Positions 50,598 to 58,852 of a DNA stretch of 64,000 bases are shown here, piece by piece. Position 1 is the first letter of the stretch; the number at the start of each line of letters is the position of its first letter. The notes under the pieces are model-generated. The model saw only the letters and a program-made list of their open reading frames with translations. It was not told the DNA's origin and searched no databases. Source of the DNA: Luteolibacter sp. Y139 (GTDB taxonomy: Bacteria > Verrucomicrobiota > Verrucomicrobiia > Verrucomicrobiales > Akkermansiaceae); the NCBI RefSeq assembly GCF_038066715.1, contig NZ_JBBUKT010000008.1:1-64000 (forward strand). The letters run 5' to 3'. The position numbers and the translations under genes are program-made.

Positions 50598-53261
50598 TCA
50601 GGTCTTGGACAGGGTCTTGCGCAGGCCGCCACCGATGAGAGCGGTGGCATCAAGCAGGGCCGGGGGCAGGGACCAGGCGCTGGGCACGGCGATGTAGCGC
50701 GGCAGCCACTCGGGATCGAACTTGTCCTTGAAGGAGCGCAGGCCCTGGAAGTTGTAGAAGCTTTCGCCGCGGTGGAAAATGCGCGCGGCCATCCGGTGCC
50801 ACAGCGGTGCGAGCGCGTGGGTGGAGAGGCCGGACAGGGGAGCCATGCCGAGGTTGAAGTGTTGGTAGCCCTGCTCGCGGCCCCACAGCATCAGCTCGAT
50901 GAAGACGGCTTCCATGACACCCTGTCCCTCTGGCAGCGAGCGCATGAGGTCGACGGAAAGTTCCGCCTTGTCGGTGGTCTCCCAGATATTGGTGAAGGCG
51001 ATGACCTTGCCCGATGCGTCGCGGACGACGGCGCAGGAGAAGCGCTTCACGTAGTCGTCATCGAAGCGTCCGAGCGAGAAGCCTTTCTCGCCGGCCTTGT
51101 GCTCGCCGAGCCATGCATCCGAGATCGCGCGCAGGGTGGAGAGTTCTTCGGCGACCTTGGCCTGAGGCCACATTTCAAAGGTGAGGCCGTCGCGCTGGAA
51201 GCGGCCGCGGGCCTTGCGCAGTTTCTTGCCAGTGCCGCCCTCAAGGGTGAAGTCGCCGAGTGGCACGCGTGCTTCCTCGCCGAGCTTGAAGAGCTTGAAG
51301 CCCATGTCCACCAGGCGCGGCATCTCGGAAACGGAGATCTGATAGAAGACGGGACGCCGGCCTTCGTTCTGCGCTTGTTCGACGAACCGCCACAGCAGGT
51401 CATCCGCGGCTTCGGAATCGCCGAGCGGGTCGCCCATGACGATGCGGCTGCGGCCCTGGTCGGCATGCATCAGGGCGCTGCGGCCATGACGGGAGACGGT
51501 GAACTCCTTGTCGTCGAGGTAGGCGAGGGCGGCGTAGGTGTGATTGCTTTCATGCACCAGCCGCTCGACCGTTTCCGGATCGGTGGGCTCGATATTGCGC
51601 GGGCGTCCGGGACGCAGGGCCTGCGCGATGGCGATGAGGATGAAGACACAGCCCGCTCCGACGGCGGCACGCATGAAGCGGGGGACATCGCCATCCATGG
51701 TGAACTGCCACCACAGGTGACGGTCGTAGGGGACATGGCGTGCGGAAAAGAAGCCCAGCCATACCGCGACGCCGACCAGCGACAGCAGCATGAGCCACCA
51801 GCCAAAGGTGAAGCGCTGAGTCCACAGCGGGGCCTGGCGGTGGAAGTAGCTGCGGAAGGGAACGAGGAAGGAAAGCATCACCGTGAGCAGCACGGCCTCT
51901 TCCCAATCCAAGCCCTTCACCAAAGAGAACGGGATCGCCGCCGACATCAGGACGACGGTGAGCCACCATGCGGCCTGCACGCGGCGCTGCAGGCCACGGG
52001 CTAACAGAATCAGCAGGGCGCCCGCGAGACTCGACATCAGGTGCGATCCTTCCACGAAGGGCAGCGGCACCCAATCGGCCATGCCTTCACGACGTGCCGG
52101 CTCCATCGGGGTATTCGCGGAAAGCAGCAGCATGAAGCCGCCGCCCAGTGCCATCAGGGAAGCGAGCCGTGGTGCGACGAGGCTCCAGCCGCGGATCACC
52201 AGCTTGCCGCCCTTTTGAATGGCCGTCTGCCGCAGCCGCATCTCGCGGATGCCGAGCATCAGGATCGCGATGAAGAAGGGCAGCAGGTAGTAGAGCAGGC
52301 GATAGGTGACCAGCGCACCGGCCAGCACCGGTGCGGCGATGGCTGCCCCGAGCGCCTTCGTGATGGTCAGCTCCAGCACGCCCACACCGCCCGGGACGTG
52401 GGTGAAGGCGGCGACGGCCTGGGCGATGACCACGATCGCGACGAAGGACGCCGCGTCCATCGGCATGCTGCCGGGAAACAGCGACCACATCGCGAGCCCC
52501 GCGCCCAGCCAATCGATGACCGAGATCGCCAGGGTGAGCAGCGCCAGCGGGGGCGATGGCCAGCGCAGCCGCGAGGCGCGGATGTCTTCGACAGGATGAG
52601 AATGGTCTTCGTCAGTGGGCTCGGCGGGCGGGGGGGGCTGCGCAGGCCTGCCCCAAAACAGGCCACCGAGAACCGCGATGAGCGGCACGGCCATCAATAC
52701 CACGCCGATGCCCTTTGCGGCGCTGGCCGGCAGCCAGTCGAGCGGCGGGGAGGCGAAGGTGAGCAGCACGCCGCACAGGAAAATATGACCCGCCCAACCG
52801 GCGAGGCCGCCGAACATCATGATCTTCCCGACCTGGGAGACGCTCAGCTCCTGCGATGCCGCGAAGCGCATGCGGATGCTGCCGCCGCCGAGCACGGTGC
52901 CGCCGGCATTCATGCTGAAGGCGCTGGAGAGATACGAGATCCACGCATCCCGCCACGGGTGACGCAGCGGATGACCGAGCCAACGCTCCGCGATGAGTGT
53001 CAGCCCCGCATTTGCCGCATAGCTCAGGGCAGTGAAGCCGAGCGCCATCGCCAGATGCTGCGGGCCGATGCGTGCCAGAGCATCATCCAGATCCGTGAGG
53101 TGAAAGCCGGACCACTCCTTGTGCAGGCCGTAGAGCGCCCACGCGCAGACGGCCACCCACAGGACCGCGCCGAGACGGGTCAGCCGCGCCTTCCAGACGG
53201 GAGGCGTTGCGGCTTCAGTCAGATCCAGCTCGTGAGTCAGCGACGGGTCTCGAGGGTCCAT
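50598..53261 (-). CDS. mprF: Lysyl/aminoacyl-phosphatidylglycerol synthase-flippase MprF
   Basis: An 887-aa bifunctional protein. The N-terminal half has many helices (flippase region, with the FTALSYAANAGLTLIAERWL, SYLSSAFSMNAGGTVLGGGSIR and THVPGGVGVLELTITKALG motifs of the UPF0104/LPG synthase family). About residues 555-880 form the GNAT-like DUF2156 transferase domain (ALMHADQGRSRIVMGDPLGD, PVFYQISVSEMPRLVDMGFKL, KLRKARGRFQRDGL, FNLGMAPLSGLS). The enzyme transfers lysine or another amino acid from tRNA to phosphatidylglycerol and flips the lipid, lowering surface charge. It overlaps the AcvB/VirJ-type gene upstream by 25 bp. Confidence 0.93.
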   Translation of the reverse strand: MDPRDPSLTHELDLTEAATPPVWKARLTRLGAVLWVAVCAWALYGLHKEWSGFHLTDLDDALARIGPQHLAMALGFTALSYAANAGLTLIAERWLGHPLRHPWRDAWISYLSSAFSMNAGGTVLGGGSIRMRFAASQELSVSQVGKIMMFGGLAGWAGHIFLCGVLLTFASPPLDWLPASAAKGIGVVLMAVPLIAVLGGLFWGRPAQPPPPAEPTDEDHSHPVEDIRASRLRWPSPPLALLTLAISVIDWLGAGLAMWSLFPGSMPMDAASFVAIVVIAQAVAAFTHVPGGVGVLELTITKALGAAIAAPVLAGALVTYRLLYYLLPFFIAILMLGIREMRLRQTAIQKGGKLVIRGWSLVAPRLASLMALGGGFMLLLSANTPMEPARREGMADWVPLPFVEGSHLMSSLAGALLILLARGLQRRVQAAWWLTVVLMSAAIPFSLVKGLDWEEAVLLTVMLSFLVPFRSYFHRQAPLWTQRFTFGWWLMLLSLVGVAVWLGFFSARHVPYDRHLWWQFTMDGDVPRFMRAAVGAGCVFILIAIAQALRPGRPRNIEPTDPETVERLVHESNHTYAALAYLDDKEFTVSRHGRSALMHADQGRSRIVMGDPLGDSEAADDLLWRFVEQAQNEGRRPVFYQISVSEMPRLVDMGFKLFKLGEEARVPLGDFTLEGGTGKKLRKARGRFQRDGLTFEMWPQAKVAEELSTLRAISDAWLGEHKAGEKGFSLGRFDDDYVKRFSCAVVRDASGKVIAFTNIWETTDKAELSVDLMRSLPEGQGVMEAVFIELMLWGREQGYQHFNLGMAPLSGLSTHALAPLWHRMAARIFHRGESFYNFQGLRSFKDKFDPEWLPRYIAVPSAWSLPPALLDATALIGGGLRKTLSKT

Positions 53262-54037
53262 GCGATGGCTTCGTCCAGCTTGGCTTGAAAATCCGGTCCA
53301 GCGCCACCCATATCATGAGGCTTTCCTGGAAGCTTGAAGATACGGTGGGGAACGGAGATCCTCTCAATCCAGTCCGTGTCATCCATCGGATCCAGTCCGG
53401 CGGCGAATTGGGCGACGGCCACGCCGGAGAGCTTCTTGGCCATGTCTTCCAGGGCGAAGGTATCGGGACCGCTGGGGTCGGCACCTAGCAGGTCCCCGGT
53501 GGTGATGCCGTAGCGGGCGTGGGTGCCGGGTGCGGCGAGGAGCAGGCCGACGAGGTTTTCCGGCCGGTCGGGAGAGGTGGCGGCGGCCACGGATTGCTCC
53601 GCGCCGGTGGACCAGCCGCCATACCAGACCGGGATATCGTCATCCGAGTGGGTGCGCTTGATCACGGCTGCCACGGCGGCATTGAAGCCTTCCTCGAGCT
53701 CCTTCTGGCCGTATTTGCGGGTATCGGCGAATTTCCGGCAATCCCAGCCGCCGACCGCATAGCCCTTCTCCATCAGGTGCTTGGCGGTGTTTTCCTCCCA
53801 ATACGACCAGCCGCCGTCGCCGGTGCCGACGATGACGATGCCGATCGGGGGCTGGCCATTGGTGAAGCACGGGACATCGAAGGGCCCGCCTGCGAGGTTC
53901 AGGTGCAGCATTTCACCGCTAGCGGCGACATTCCGCGGCAGCAGCAGGTGCAGGATGAACTTCACCAGCAGCGCGACCACGACTGCCAGCAGCAGCCAGA
54001 GCACGCGACGCCATTTCGACTTTGGTTTCCCCTTCAT
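53237..54037 (-). CDS. AcvB/VirJ-family serine hydrolase
   Basis: A 266-aa protein (ATG 54037), membrane-tethered by WRRVLWLLLAVVVALLVKFILHLLL at about 8-32. The VirJ fold begins with IGIVIVGTGDGGWSYWEENTA. The nucleophile elbow is GWSTG (GGWSTGAEQSVAAA), and Asp/His candidates are DPMDDTDW and KPHDMGG. AcvB of Agrobacterium and AtvA of Rhizobium hydrolyse lysyl-phosphatidylglycerol and lie next to the MprF homologue LpiA; the same pairing is seen here. The expected site is the periplasm. Confidence 0.88.
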   Translation of the reverse strand: MKGKPKSKWRRVLWLLLAVVVALLVKFILHLLLPRNVAASGEMLHLNLAGGPFDVPCFTNGQPPIGIVIVGTGDGGWSYWEENTAKHLMEKGYAVGGWDCRKFADTRKYGQKELEEGFNAAVAAVIKRTHSDDDIPVWYGGWSTGAEQSVAAATSPDRPENLVGLLLAAPGTHARYGITTGDLLGADPSGPDTFALEDMAKKLSGVAVAQFAAGLDPMDDTDWIERISVPHRIFKLPGKPHDMGGAGPDFQAKLDEAIAWTLETRR

Positions 54038-54047
54038 GAAAAATGGT

Positions 54048-54389
54048 TCAAAGGATGGTCCACACGAACAAGCCGCAGGCAACGGCAAGAATGGTCAGGC
54101 CTAACAAGAAAACACCATCCGCAAGTGACTCGATGCGGTGCATCCGCCGTGAGTGTCGTGCCCGTAACACGGCGTAGCTGAGAAAGCAGGCGACCAGGAA
54201 GACCATGGCACCGACGGCGATCAGGTCATCCACGATGGTCTTGAGCTGGCCGGTCTTCGGAAACGAGCGGACCACGCTGATGATGGTCAGGCACAGGCCC
54301 ACCATCACCGAGGAAGTGGTGAAGATATGGGCGGCGATGCCCCGCTCGCGGGAGCCGTCGCTTTCCTGCGAACGCTCGTCTTCGGTCAT
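54048..54389 (-). CDS. Small membrane protein of the mprF operon
   Basis: The start is placed at ATG 54389 (MTEDERSQESDG), giving 113 aa; the open frame continues to 55232 only because it is antisense to the MFS gene. Three hydrophobic stretches are visible: IFTTSSVMVGLCLTIISVV, LIAVGAMVFLVACFLSYAVL and VFLLGLTILAVACGLFVWTIL, with basic RARHSRRMHRI between the last two. No named family is recognised with confidence. The acvB-type gene starts 10 bp downstream. Confidence 0.78.
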   Translation of the reverse strand: MTEDERSQESDGSRERGIAAHIFTTSSVMVGLCLTIISVVRSFPKTGQLKTIVDDLIAVGAMVFLVACFLSYAVLRARHSRRMHRIESLADGVFLLGLTILAVACGLFVWTIL

Positions 54390-54587
54390 GAAAGAACCCC
54401 GGTAAACGCCCGGGGCACGAGAGTAAAGCGAGGCTGGCCGCAAGATTTTTCCGCTAATGACGGGTTGGCTCTGTGTGTGGGTGTAGATTGTTGAATTGGA
54501 GCGGAATGTGACGATCTTGTCGATTCGTGAAGCGGAGCGCGGAGTTTCCCCTTGGCGCGCTAGGCCCGCATGCCTCACAGCTAACAC

Positions 54588-55886
54588 GTGTCCTCGCTTC
54601 TCCACCGCACCGGGCCGTTTGCCCACCGGAATGCGCGGCTTTATGTGCTTTTCACGGTGCTCTACAATGCGCGGGCGTATTATCCCGTGCTGGCGGTGTT
54701 TTTCGTGGATCTGGGGCTGACGCTGGAGCGCTTCGTCTTCCTGAACCTGATGTGGGCGCTGGCGATTTTCACGCTGGAGGTGCCATCGGGCGCGCTGGCG
54801 GACACGCTGGGGCGGAAGAAGCTGATGGTCTTCGCCTCGGTGCTGATGGTGATCGAGATGACGATCCTGCTGTTCGCGCCGAAGAATGGCGGGACGCTGT
54901 TGTTCGCGCTGTGCATTCTGAATCGCTTGCTCTCCGGCACGTCCGAAGCGGCGGCGAGCGGGGCGGATGAGGCGATCGCGTATGATGCGCTGCCTGAAGA
55001 AGGCCGCGACCAGGCGTGGGATGAAGTGCTGTCCGCGGCGATGCGCTGGCGTGCTGCGGGTTTCCTGATCGCGATGGCGCTCGGTGGCCTGCTGTATGAT
55101 CCGGTGTGGCTGGCGAAGCTCGGTATTCACATTCCGGTGGAGATCGCGCATCGCTTGCCGGCGGCGGTGGTGTTTTGCCAAGGCATCGCGTGTGTGATCA
55201 TCACATCGCGGCTGGAGGAAACGCCGCGGCATGAGGAGGGGACAACGGGCGAGCGCTGTCGGACGGCATTCCGGTTGACGATGCAGACGGCGAAGATGGC
55301 ATTCACGACGAGGTCGATCGCGGTGGTGATCGTGGGTGGGCTTCTGATCGATTCGGTGGCGCGGAACTTCGCGACGGTGAACAGCGAATACTTCCGGCTG
55401 ATCGGGATTCCGGAGTGGGCGTTCGGGTTCATCGGGGCGGCGACGGGGTTGACGAATTTCTTCGTGCCGGAGATCGCGCGGAAGCTGAATGCGCGCTTCT
55501 CGCCGCTGGGGGTGCTGGGAATTGCGGGGGCGCTCGCGGTGTTGGCGCTGGCGCTGTTGGCACCGGCATGGCCGTGGTTTGGCATCCTGCCGTCGATGAT
55601 GCTGATGACTTTGTTAGGCTTGGTGGGGTTCACCGTGAGCCGGCATCTGCATGGCTGTGCGGACTCATCGCAGCGAGCGACCTTGCTGAGCGTGCGCGGG
55701 CTGGCATTCAATGTCGGCTACGGCTCGGTGTCGCTGGGGTTCTCGCTGCTCTTGGCGAAGATGCGGGAGGTGCATGGGGACGATGCCTTCCGTCAGGCGC
55801 TGCTATGGCAGCTGCCGGTGATCGCGGTGGGGATCGCGCTGTTCTTTGCGTGGGCTTGGCGGGTGAAATCGAAGTCGGGTCGCTAG
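54588..55886 (+). CDS. Major facilitator superfamily transporter
   Basis: A 432-aa protein (GTG start at 54588, SSLLHRTGPFAHRNARLY) with about 12 helices. The MFS signature between helices 2 and 3 is present as GALADTLGRKKLMV, and the second half has FFVPEIARKLNARFSPLG. It resembles drug/H+ antiporters of the YfmO/Bcr-like group in general form; the substrate is not predictable. It is divergent from the mprF operon. The stretch 54420-54587 holds the promoters and no other signal. Confidence 0.9.
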   Translation: MSSLLHRTGPFAHRNARLYVLFTVLYNARAYYPVLAVFFVDLGLTLERFVFLNLMWALAIFTLEVPSGALADTLGRKKLMVFASVLMVIEMTILLFAPKNGGTLLFALCILNRLLSGTSEAAASGADEAIAYDALPEEGRDQAWDEVLSAAMRWRAAGFLIAMALGGLLYDPVWLAKLGIHIPVEIAHRLPAAVVFCQGIACVIITSRLEETPRHEEGTTGERCRTAFRLTMQTAKMAFTTRSIAVVIVGGLLIDSVARNFATVNSEYFRLIGIPEWAFGFIGAATGLTNFFVPEIARKLNARFSPLGVLGIAGALAVLALALLAPAWPWFGILPSMMLMTLLGLVGFTVSRHLHGCADSSQRATLLSVRGLAFNVGYGSVSLGFSLLLAKMREVHGDDAFRQALLWQLPVIAVGIALFFAWAWRVKSKSGR

Positions 55887-55935
55887 GCGCGCGGCATTCT
55901 TGTCAGCGTGGCCGGATCCTGCTTGTTTCACCGGG

Positions 55936-57174
55936 ATGGAAGGATCGATCCGGAAGCCTCTGGCACCTTGGTTAAAAGGGGGTGCGCTGGGCGCTGCTGT
56001 GTTCTCGATCTTTTGGGCGGGTGTCATCTTCGGCTCCAAGCGGGAGCGAGCCGCTCAGGCCTCCGTGCGGTTGGCTTCCTCGAAAGCGGAGCATCAAGTT
56101 CAATTCGCCAGCGAGGATCGTGACCGCAATCCGCCAAAGCGAGTCGAGCGCTCGGATAAAGCGCCGCAGAAACGCAAGTCAGTGGATGCGATTCTGGCCG
56201 AGTTCAGCGGTCTCCGCGAACGCCTGACAGGACGCGAGCTGGAACAGGCCCAATTCACTCTCATTGATGAAGCCAAGAGCTCGCTGCGAGGCGAGGACGC
56301 CTTGAGATTCCTTGAGGAGCTGATGGCGCACGGTTCTGACAATGCGGTCGTCTACGGGATCCAAATGTGTGCGATGGACATTTTACTCGGCGACCTCCCC
56401 AAGGGCCTCGAGTTGATCTTGGCCAAGGAGGCCAATCCGGACAACCTGAAGCTGGCCAGGGCAGCAGGTTACGGTGTTTCGTCCTGGGGGCAGTATGACG
56501 TGGGGAAGCTCCTGCAGGGATATCCAGACTCGAAGCTCAGGGACGCGATTGTAGCTGGCTATCTTCAATCCCGGGCACGATCGGGCAATATCTCGGCAGA
56601 GGACGTCCGGAAGTTTTGGACTCTGGTCGAGCAAGGGCTGGCCCGAAACAAGGATGTGTACTCGACCTTGGCGGAAGCCGGCAAGGATACGGACTTCGCG
56701 GGTATCCTTGCCAAGGCGACCCAGCTCGATGAGGGGCAGCGTGCCGAGACCTCCCGGGCTGTGGTCGCTGGTTGGTCGCAGGAGAATCCGGCAGCTTGTG
56801 CTGTCTTCTTGAAGGGGCAGATCGGGCAGCTTGCCGGTGGCGACAATCAACCGGCGAAAGAGCTCGTGCAGCAGGTGGAGTTGCTAGTCACTAACTGGGT
56901 GCCCAACAACTCGCGGCAAGCTGCCGAGTGGGTGAGTTCCCTGCCCGCCGGTGAGTTCTATGATGCCGGCGCAGGAAGGCTCTCGATGAAGCTGATGAGC
57001 CGGAATCCCGAAGAGGGACTGGCGTATGCGTCATCCATTTCGGATCCGGGGCTCAAACGGAGTGCGCTGGAACTTTCCCGGGACTGGGCGAGCCGTATGA
57101 ATGATGCGAACTTGCTCGAGAAGGTGAACGGACTTCTTTCCACACTCCCGGAGGGCGGGGAAGAAGCCGAGTAG
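55936..57174 (+). CDS. W..DP..A repeat protein, paralogue 1
   Basis: A 412-aa protein (ATG 55936; GTG 55900 is possible). One N-terminal helix (GGALGAAVFSIFWAGVIFG) acts as a signal anchor, then a charged linker with PPKRVERSDKAPQKRK, then helical repeats with the W-x-x-x-[DN]-P-x-x-A theme (VAGWSQENPAACAVFLK, LVTNWVPNNSRQAAEWVSSLP, MSRNPEEGLAYAS). Two further genes in the window share the theme. Proteins of this sort are frequent in Verrucomicrobiota; no function is assigned. It converges on the CorA-like gene with 11 bp between. Confidence 0.78.
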   Translation: MEGSIRKPLAPWLKGGALGAAVFSIFWAGVIFGSKRERAAQASVRLASSKAEHQVQFASEDRDRNPPKRVERSDKAPQKRKSVDAILAEFSGLRERLTGRELEQAQFTLIDEAKSSLRGEDALRFLEELMAHGSDNAVVYGIQMCAMDILLGDLPKGLELILAKEANPDNLKLARAAGYGVSSWGQYDVGKLLQGYPDSKLRDAIVAGYLQSRARSGNISAEDVRKFWTLVEQGLARNKDVYSTLAEAGKDTDFAGILAKATQLDEGQRAETSRAVVAGWSQENPAACAVFLKGQIGQLAGGDNQPAKELVQQVELLVTNWVPNNSRQAAEWVSSLPAGEFYDAGAGRLSMKLMSRNPEEGLAYASSISDPGLKRSALELSRDWASRMNDANLLEKVNGLLSTLPEGGEEAE

Positions 57175-57185
57175 ACATCCGGTGG

Positions 57186-57971
57186 CTACTTCTTTCCCGT
57201 GCTCGTCAGCGCCAGCACGATCAGTCCGACCACGATTCCTGCGGCCAGCACCAGCCAGAAGCCGGGAGCTTTGATGACTTCTTCGGGAGGACTCATGCCG
57301 AAGATGGCGACCAAGGTTGCCAGCGGGAAGAAGGTGGCCACGAGACGGTTCAGCTTGCGGGCCTCGATGGCGGCTTCATGAGCGAAGCGGGATTGTTCCT
57401 CGGTGTTCTCGGCGAGGGCGAATTCCATGCCGTCCTTGGCATCGGTGGCGACGAGGTCGATGGCTCGATCCAGGTCGACTGCGCGGTCGCGGAAGTTGAT
57501 GAGGCGGCGTTCATCGGGTCGGGCATCGCGCGCTTCTTGCATCACCGCGAGCATGTTTCGCGTGGCACGCAGGAGCGGGTTCACGTGCTTCATGATGTCG
57601 AAGTACTGGCGCGGCGATTTGGCGGCCTCCACGGCGGTATCGAGCGCGTGGATGGTCTTCGCGTAGCTCTCCATGTGGGCATCGAGCGCGGCGAGGCCGC
57701 CGCCCTCGGGCGAGCTTTTCCACTCGCCGGTTGGCTGGCCCCAGATGAGGACCGCCTTGCGGACTTCATCGTCCTCGGGTTCGGGTGGTTGGTGGAGGAT
57801 GAGGAGCAGGTGGCCGTCCTCATCCATGAGGCGCTGGCGGCCGGCGGCGTCACCGAGGCGGCGGCGAATCGATTCAGGGAGTTCCCATGACTTGGGAATG
57901 AATGCGGGTTTCTTCGTTTCCACGTGTCCCGGTCTATCCGGCCGGGCGTCCGCAGGCAAGCGCGCGACCAT
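57186..57971 (-). CDS. CorA-like protein lacking the GMN motif
   Basis: A 261-aa protein with CorA-type architecture: an N-terminal soluble part (PKSWELPESIRRRLGD), a long helical stalk (about 100-200), then two C-terminal helices (LNRLVATFFPLATLVAIFGM and FWLVLAAGIVVGLIVLAL). The signature of CorA Mg2+ channels (YGMN) is replaced by FGMSPP, so the Asn that defines the pore selectivity is absent. It may be a degenerate transporter or a regulatory membrane protein. The start at 57971 is the ATG furthest upstream and is uncertain; a later start near 57924 is possible. Confidence 0.75.
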   Translation of the reverse strand: MVARLPADARPDRPGHVETKKPAFIPKSWELPESIRRRLGDAAGRQRLMDEDGHLLLILHQPPEPEDDEVRKAVLIWGQPTGEWKSSPEGGGLAALDAHMESYAKTIHALDTAVEAAKSPRQYFDIMKHVNPLLRATRNMLAVMQEARDARPDERRLINFRDRAVDLDRAIDLVATDAKDGMEFALAENTEEQSRFAHEAAIEARKLNRLVATFFPLATLVAIFGMSPPEEVIKAPGFWLVLAAGIVVGLIVLALTSTGKK

Positions 57972-57994
57972 TGGGAGAATCGGGGGTTTTTCCC

Positions 57995-58846
57995 ATGGTG
58001 AAGCTGCTCCTGTTCTGTTTGTCTCTGATGCTCGCGACCCATGCTCCGGCGAAGGTGGTGCGCGACCTGCCGTATGCGGGGAAGGGGAGCGGTCCGCTGC
58101 GCACGCTGGACCTGCACACGCCGGATGAAAAGCGCGAGAAGCCGCGGCCGGTCTTTATACTCATCCACGGTGGCGGCTGGCGTGTGGGCGACAAGTCGAA
58201 CGGACACTTCGCCGAGCCGAAGACGCAGTGGTTGTTAGATGCGGGCTATGACGTGGCCTCGATCAATTACCGGCTCTCACCCGCGGTGGAGCATCCCGCG
58301 CATGTGGAGGATGCGTGCAAGGCGATCGCGTGGGTGCAGGGGCACGCTGCGGAGTTCGGCGGCGATCCGCAGCGGATCTATCTGTTAGGCCACAGTGCGG
58401 GTGCGCATCTGGCGGCCTTGGCAGCGGTGGATGTCGAGAGGTTGAAAGCCGCGGGTGCCGATCCGGCGGGGATCATGGGCGTGGTCTTGTTGGATGGTGC
58501 GGGGTATGACATTCCGCTGGAGTATCCCTCCCTGCGCGAGGGCTCGGTGATGCAGAAGATGTATCGCGATGCCTTCACGAGTGATCCGGAGAAGCAACGC
58601 AATGCCTCGCCGGTGTATCGGGTGACGGTGAAGCCGCCGCCGTTTCTGATCCTGCACACCACCCGTCGGTTGGATTCGCCGCGGCAGTCGAAGCTGCTGG
58701 CCGAGGCGTTGCGGGAGAAAGGTGGAACTGTCGAGGTGGTGCCGGTTCCGGGGAAGAACCACGGGACCATCAATGCCGACTGCGGCAAGCCGGGTGATCC
58801 GGTGACGGTGGCGATTGAGAGGTTTCTGGCGCCGAAGGGGAAGTAG
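57995..58846 (+). CDS. Alpha/beta-hydrolase (BD-FAE/carboxylesterase type), exported
   Basis: A 283-aa protein starting at ATG 57995 with signal peptide LLLFCLSLMLATHAPAK. Oxyanion motif ILIHGGGWRVGD, nucleophile GHSAGAH, and a C-terminal acid/His region (TTRRLDSPRQSK; PGKNHGTIN) complete the hydrolase triad. Nearest types are BD-FAE-like feruloyl/carbohydrate esterases and kynurenine formamidase-like enzymes. The signal sequence favours an extracytoplasmic esterase. It is divergent from the CorA-like gene with about 23 bp between starts. Confidence 0.88.
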   Translation: MVKLLLFCLSLMLATHAPAKVVRDLPYAGKGSGPLRTLDLHTPDEKREKPRPVFILIHGGGWRVGDKSNGHFAEPKTQWLLDAGYDVASINYRLSPAVEHPAHVEDACKAIAWVQGHAAEFGGDPQRIYLLGHSAGAHLAALAAVDVERLKAAGADPAGIMGVVLLDGAGYDIPLEYPSLREGSVMQKMYRDAFTSDPEKQRNASPVYRVTVKPPPFLILHTTRRLDSPRQSKLLAEALREKGGTVEVVPVPGKNHGTINADCGKPGDPVTVAIERFLAPKGK

Positions 58847-58852
58847 CGCTCA

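Noticed and set aside
50154-53288. Two long plus-strand frames (616 and 415 aa)
   Set aside because: They lie antisense to the DUF1003 and mprF genes and are Arg/Gly/Gln-rich without recognisable motifs.
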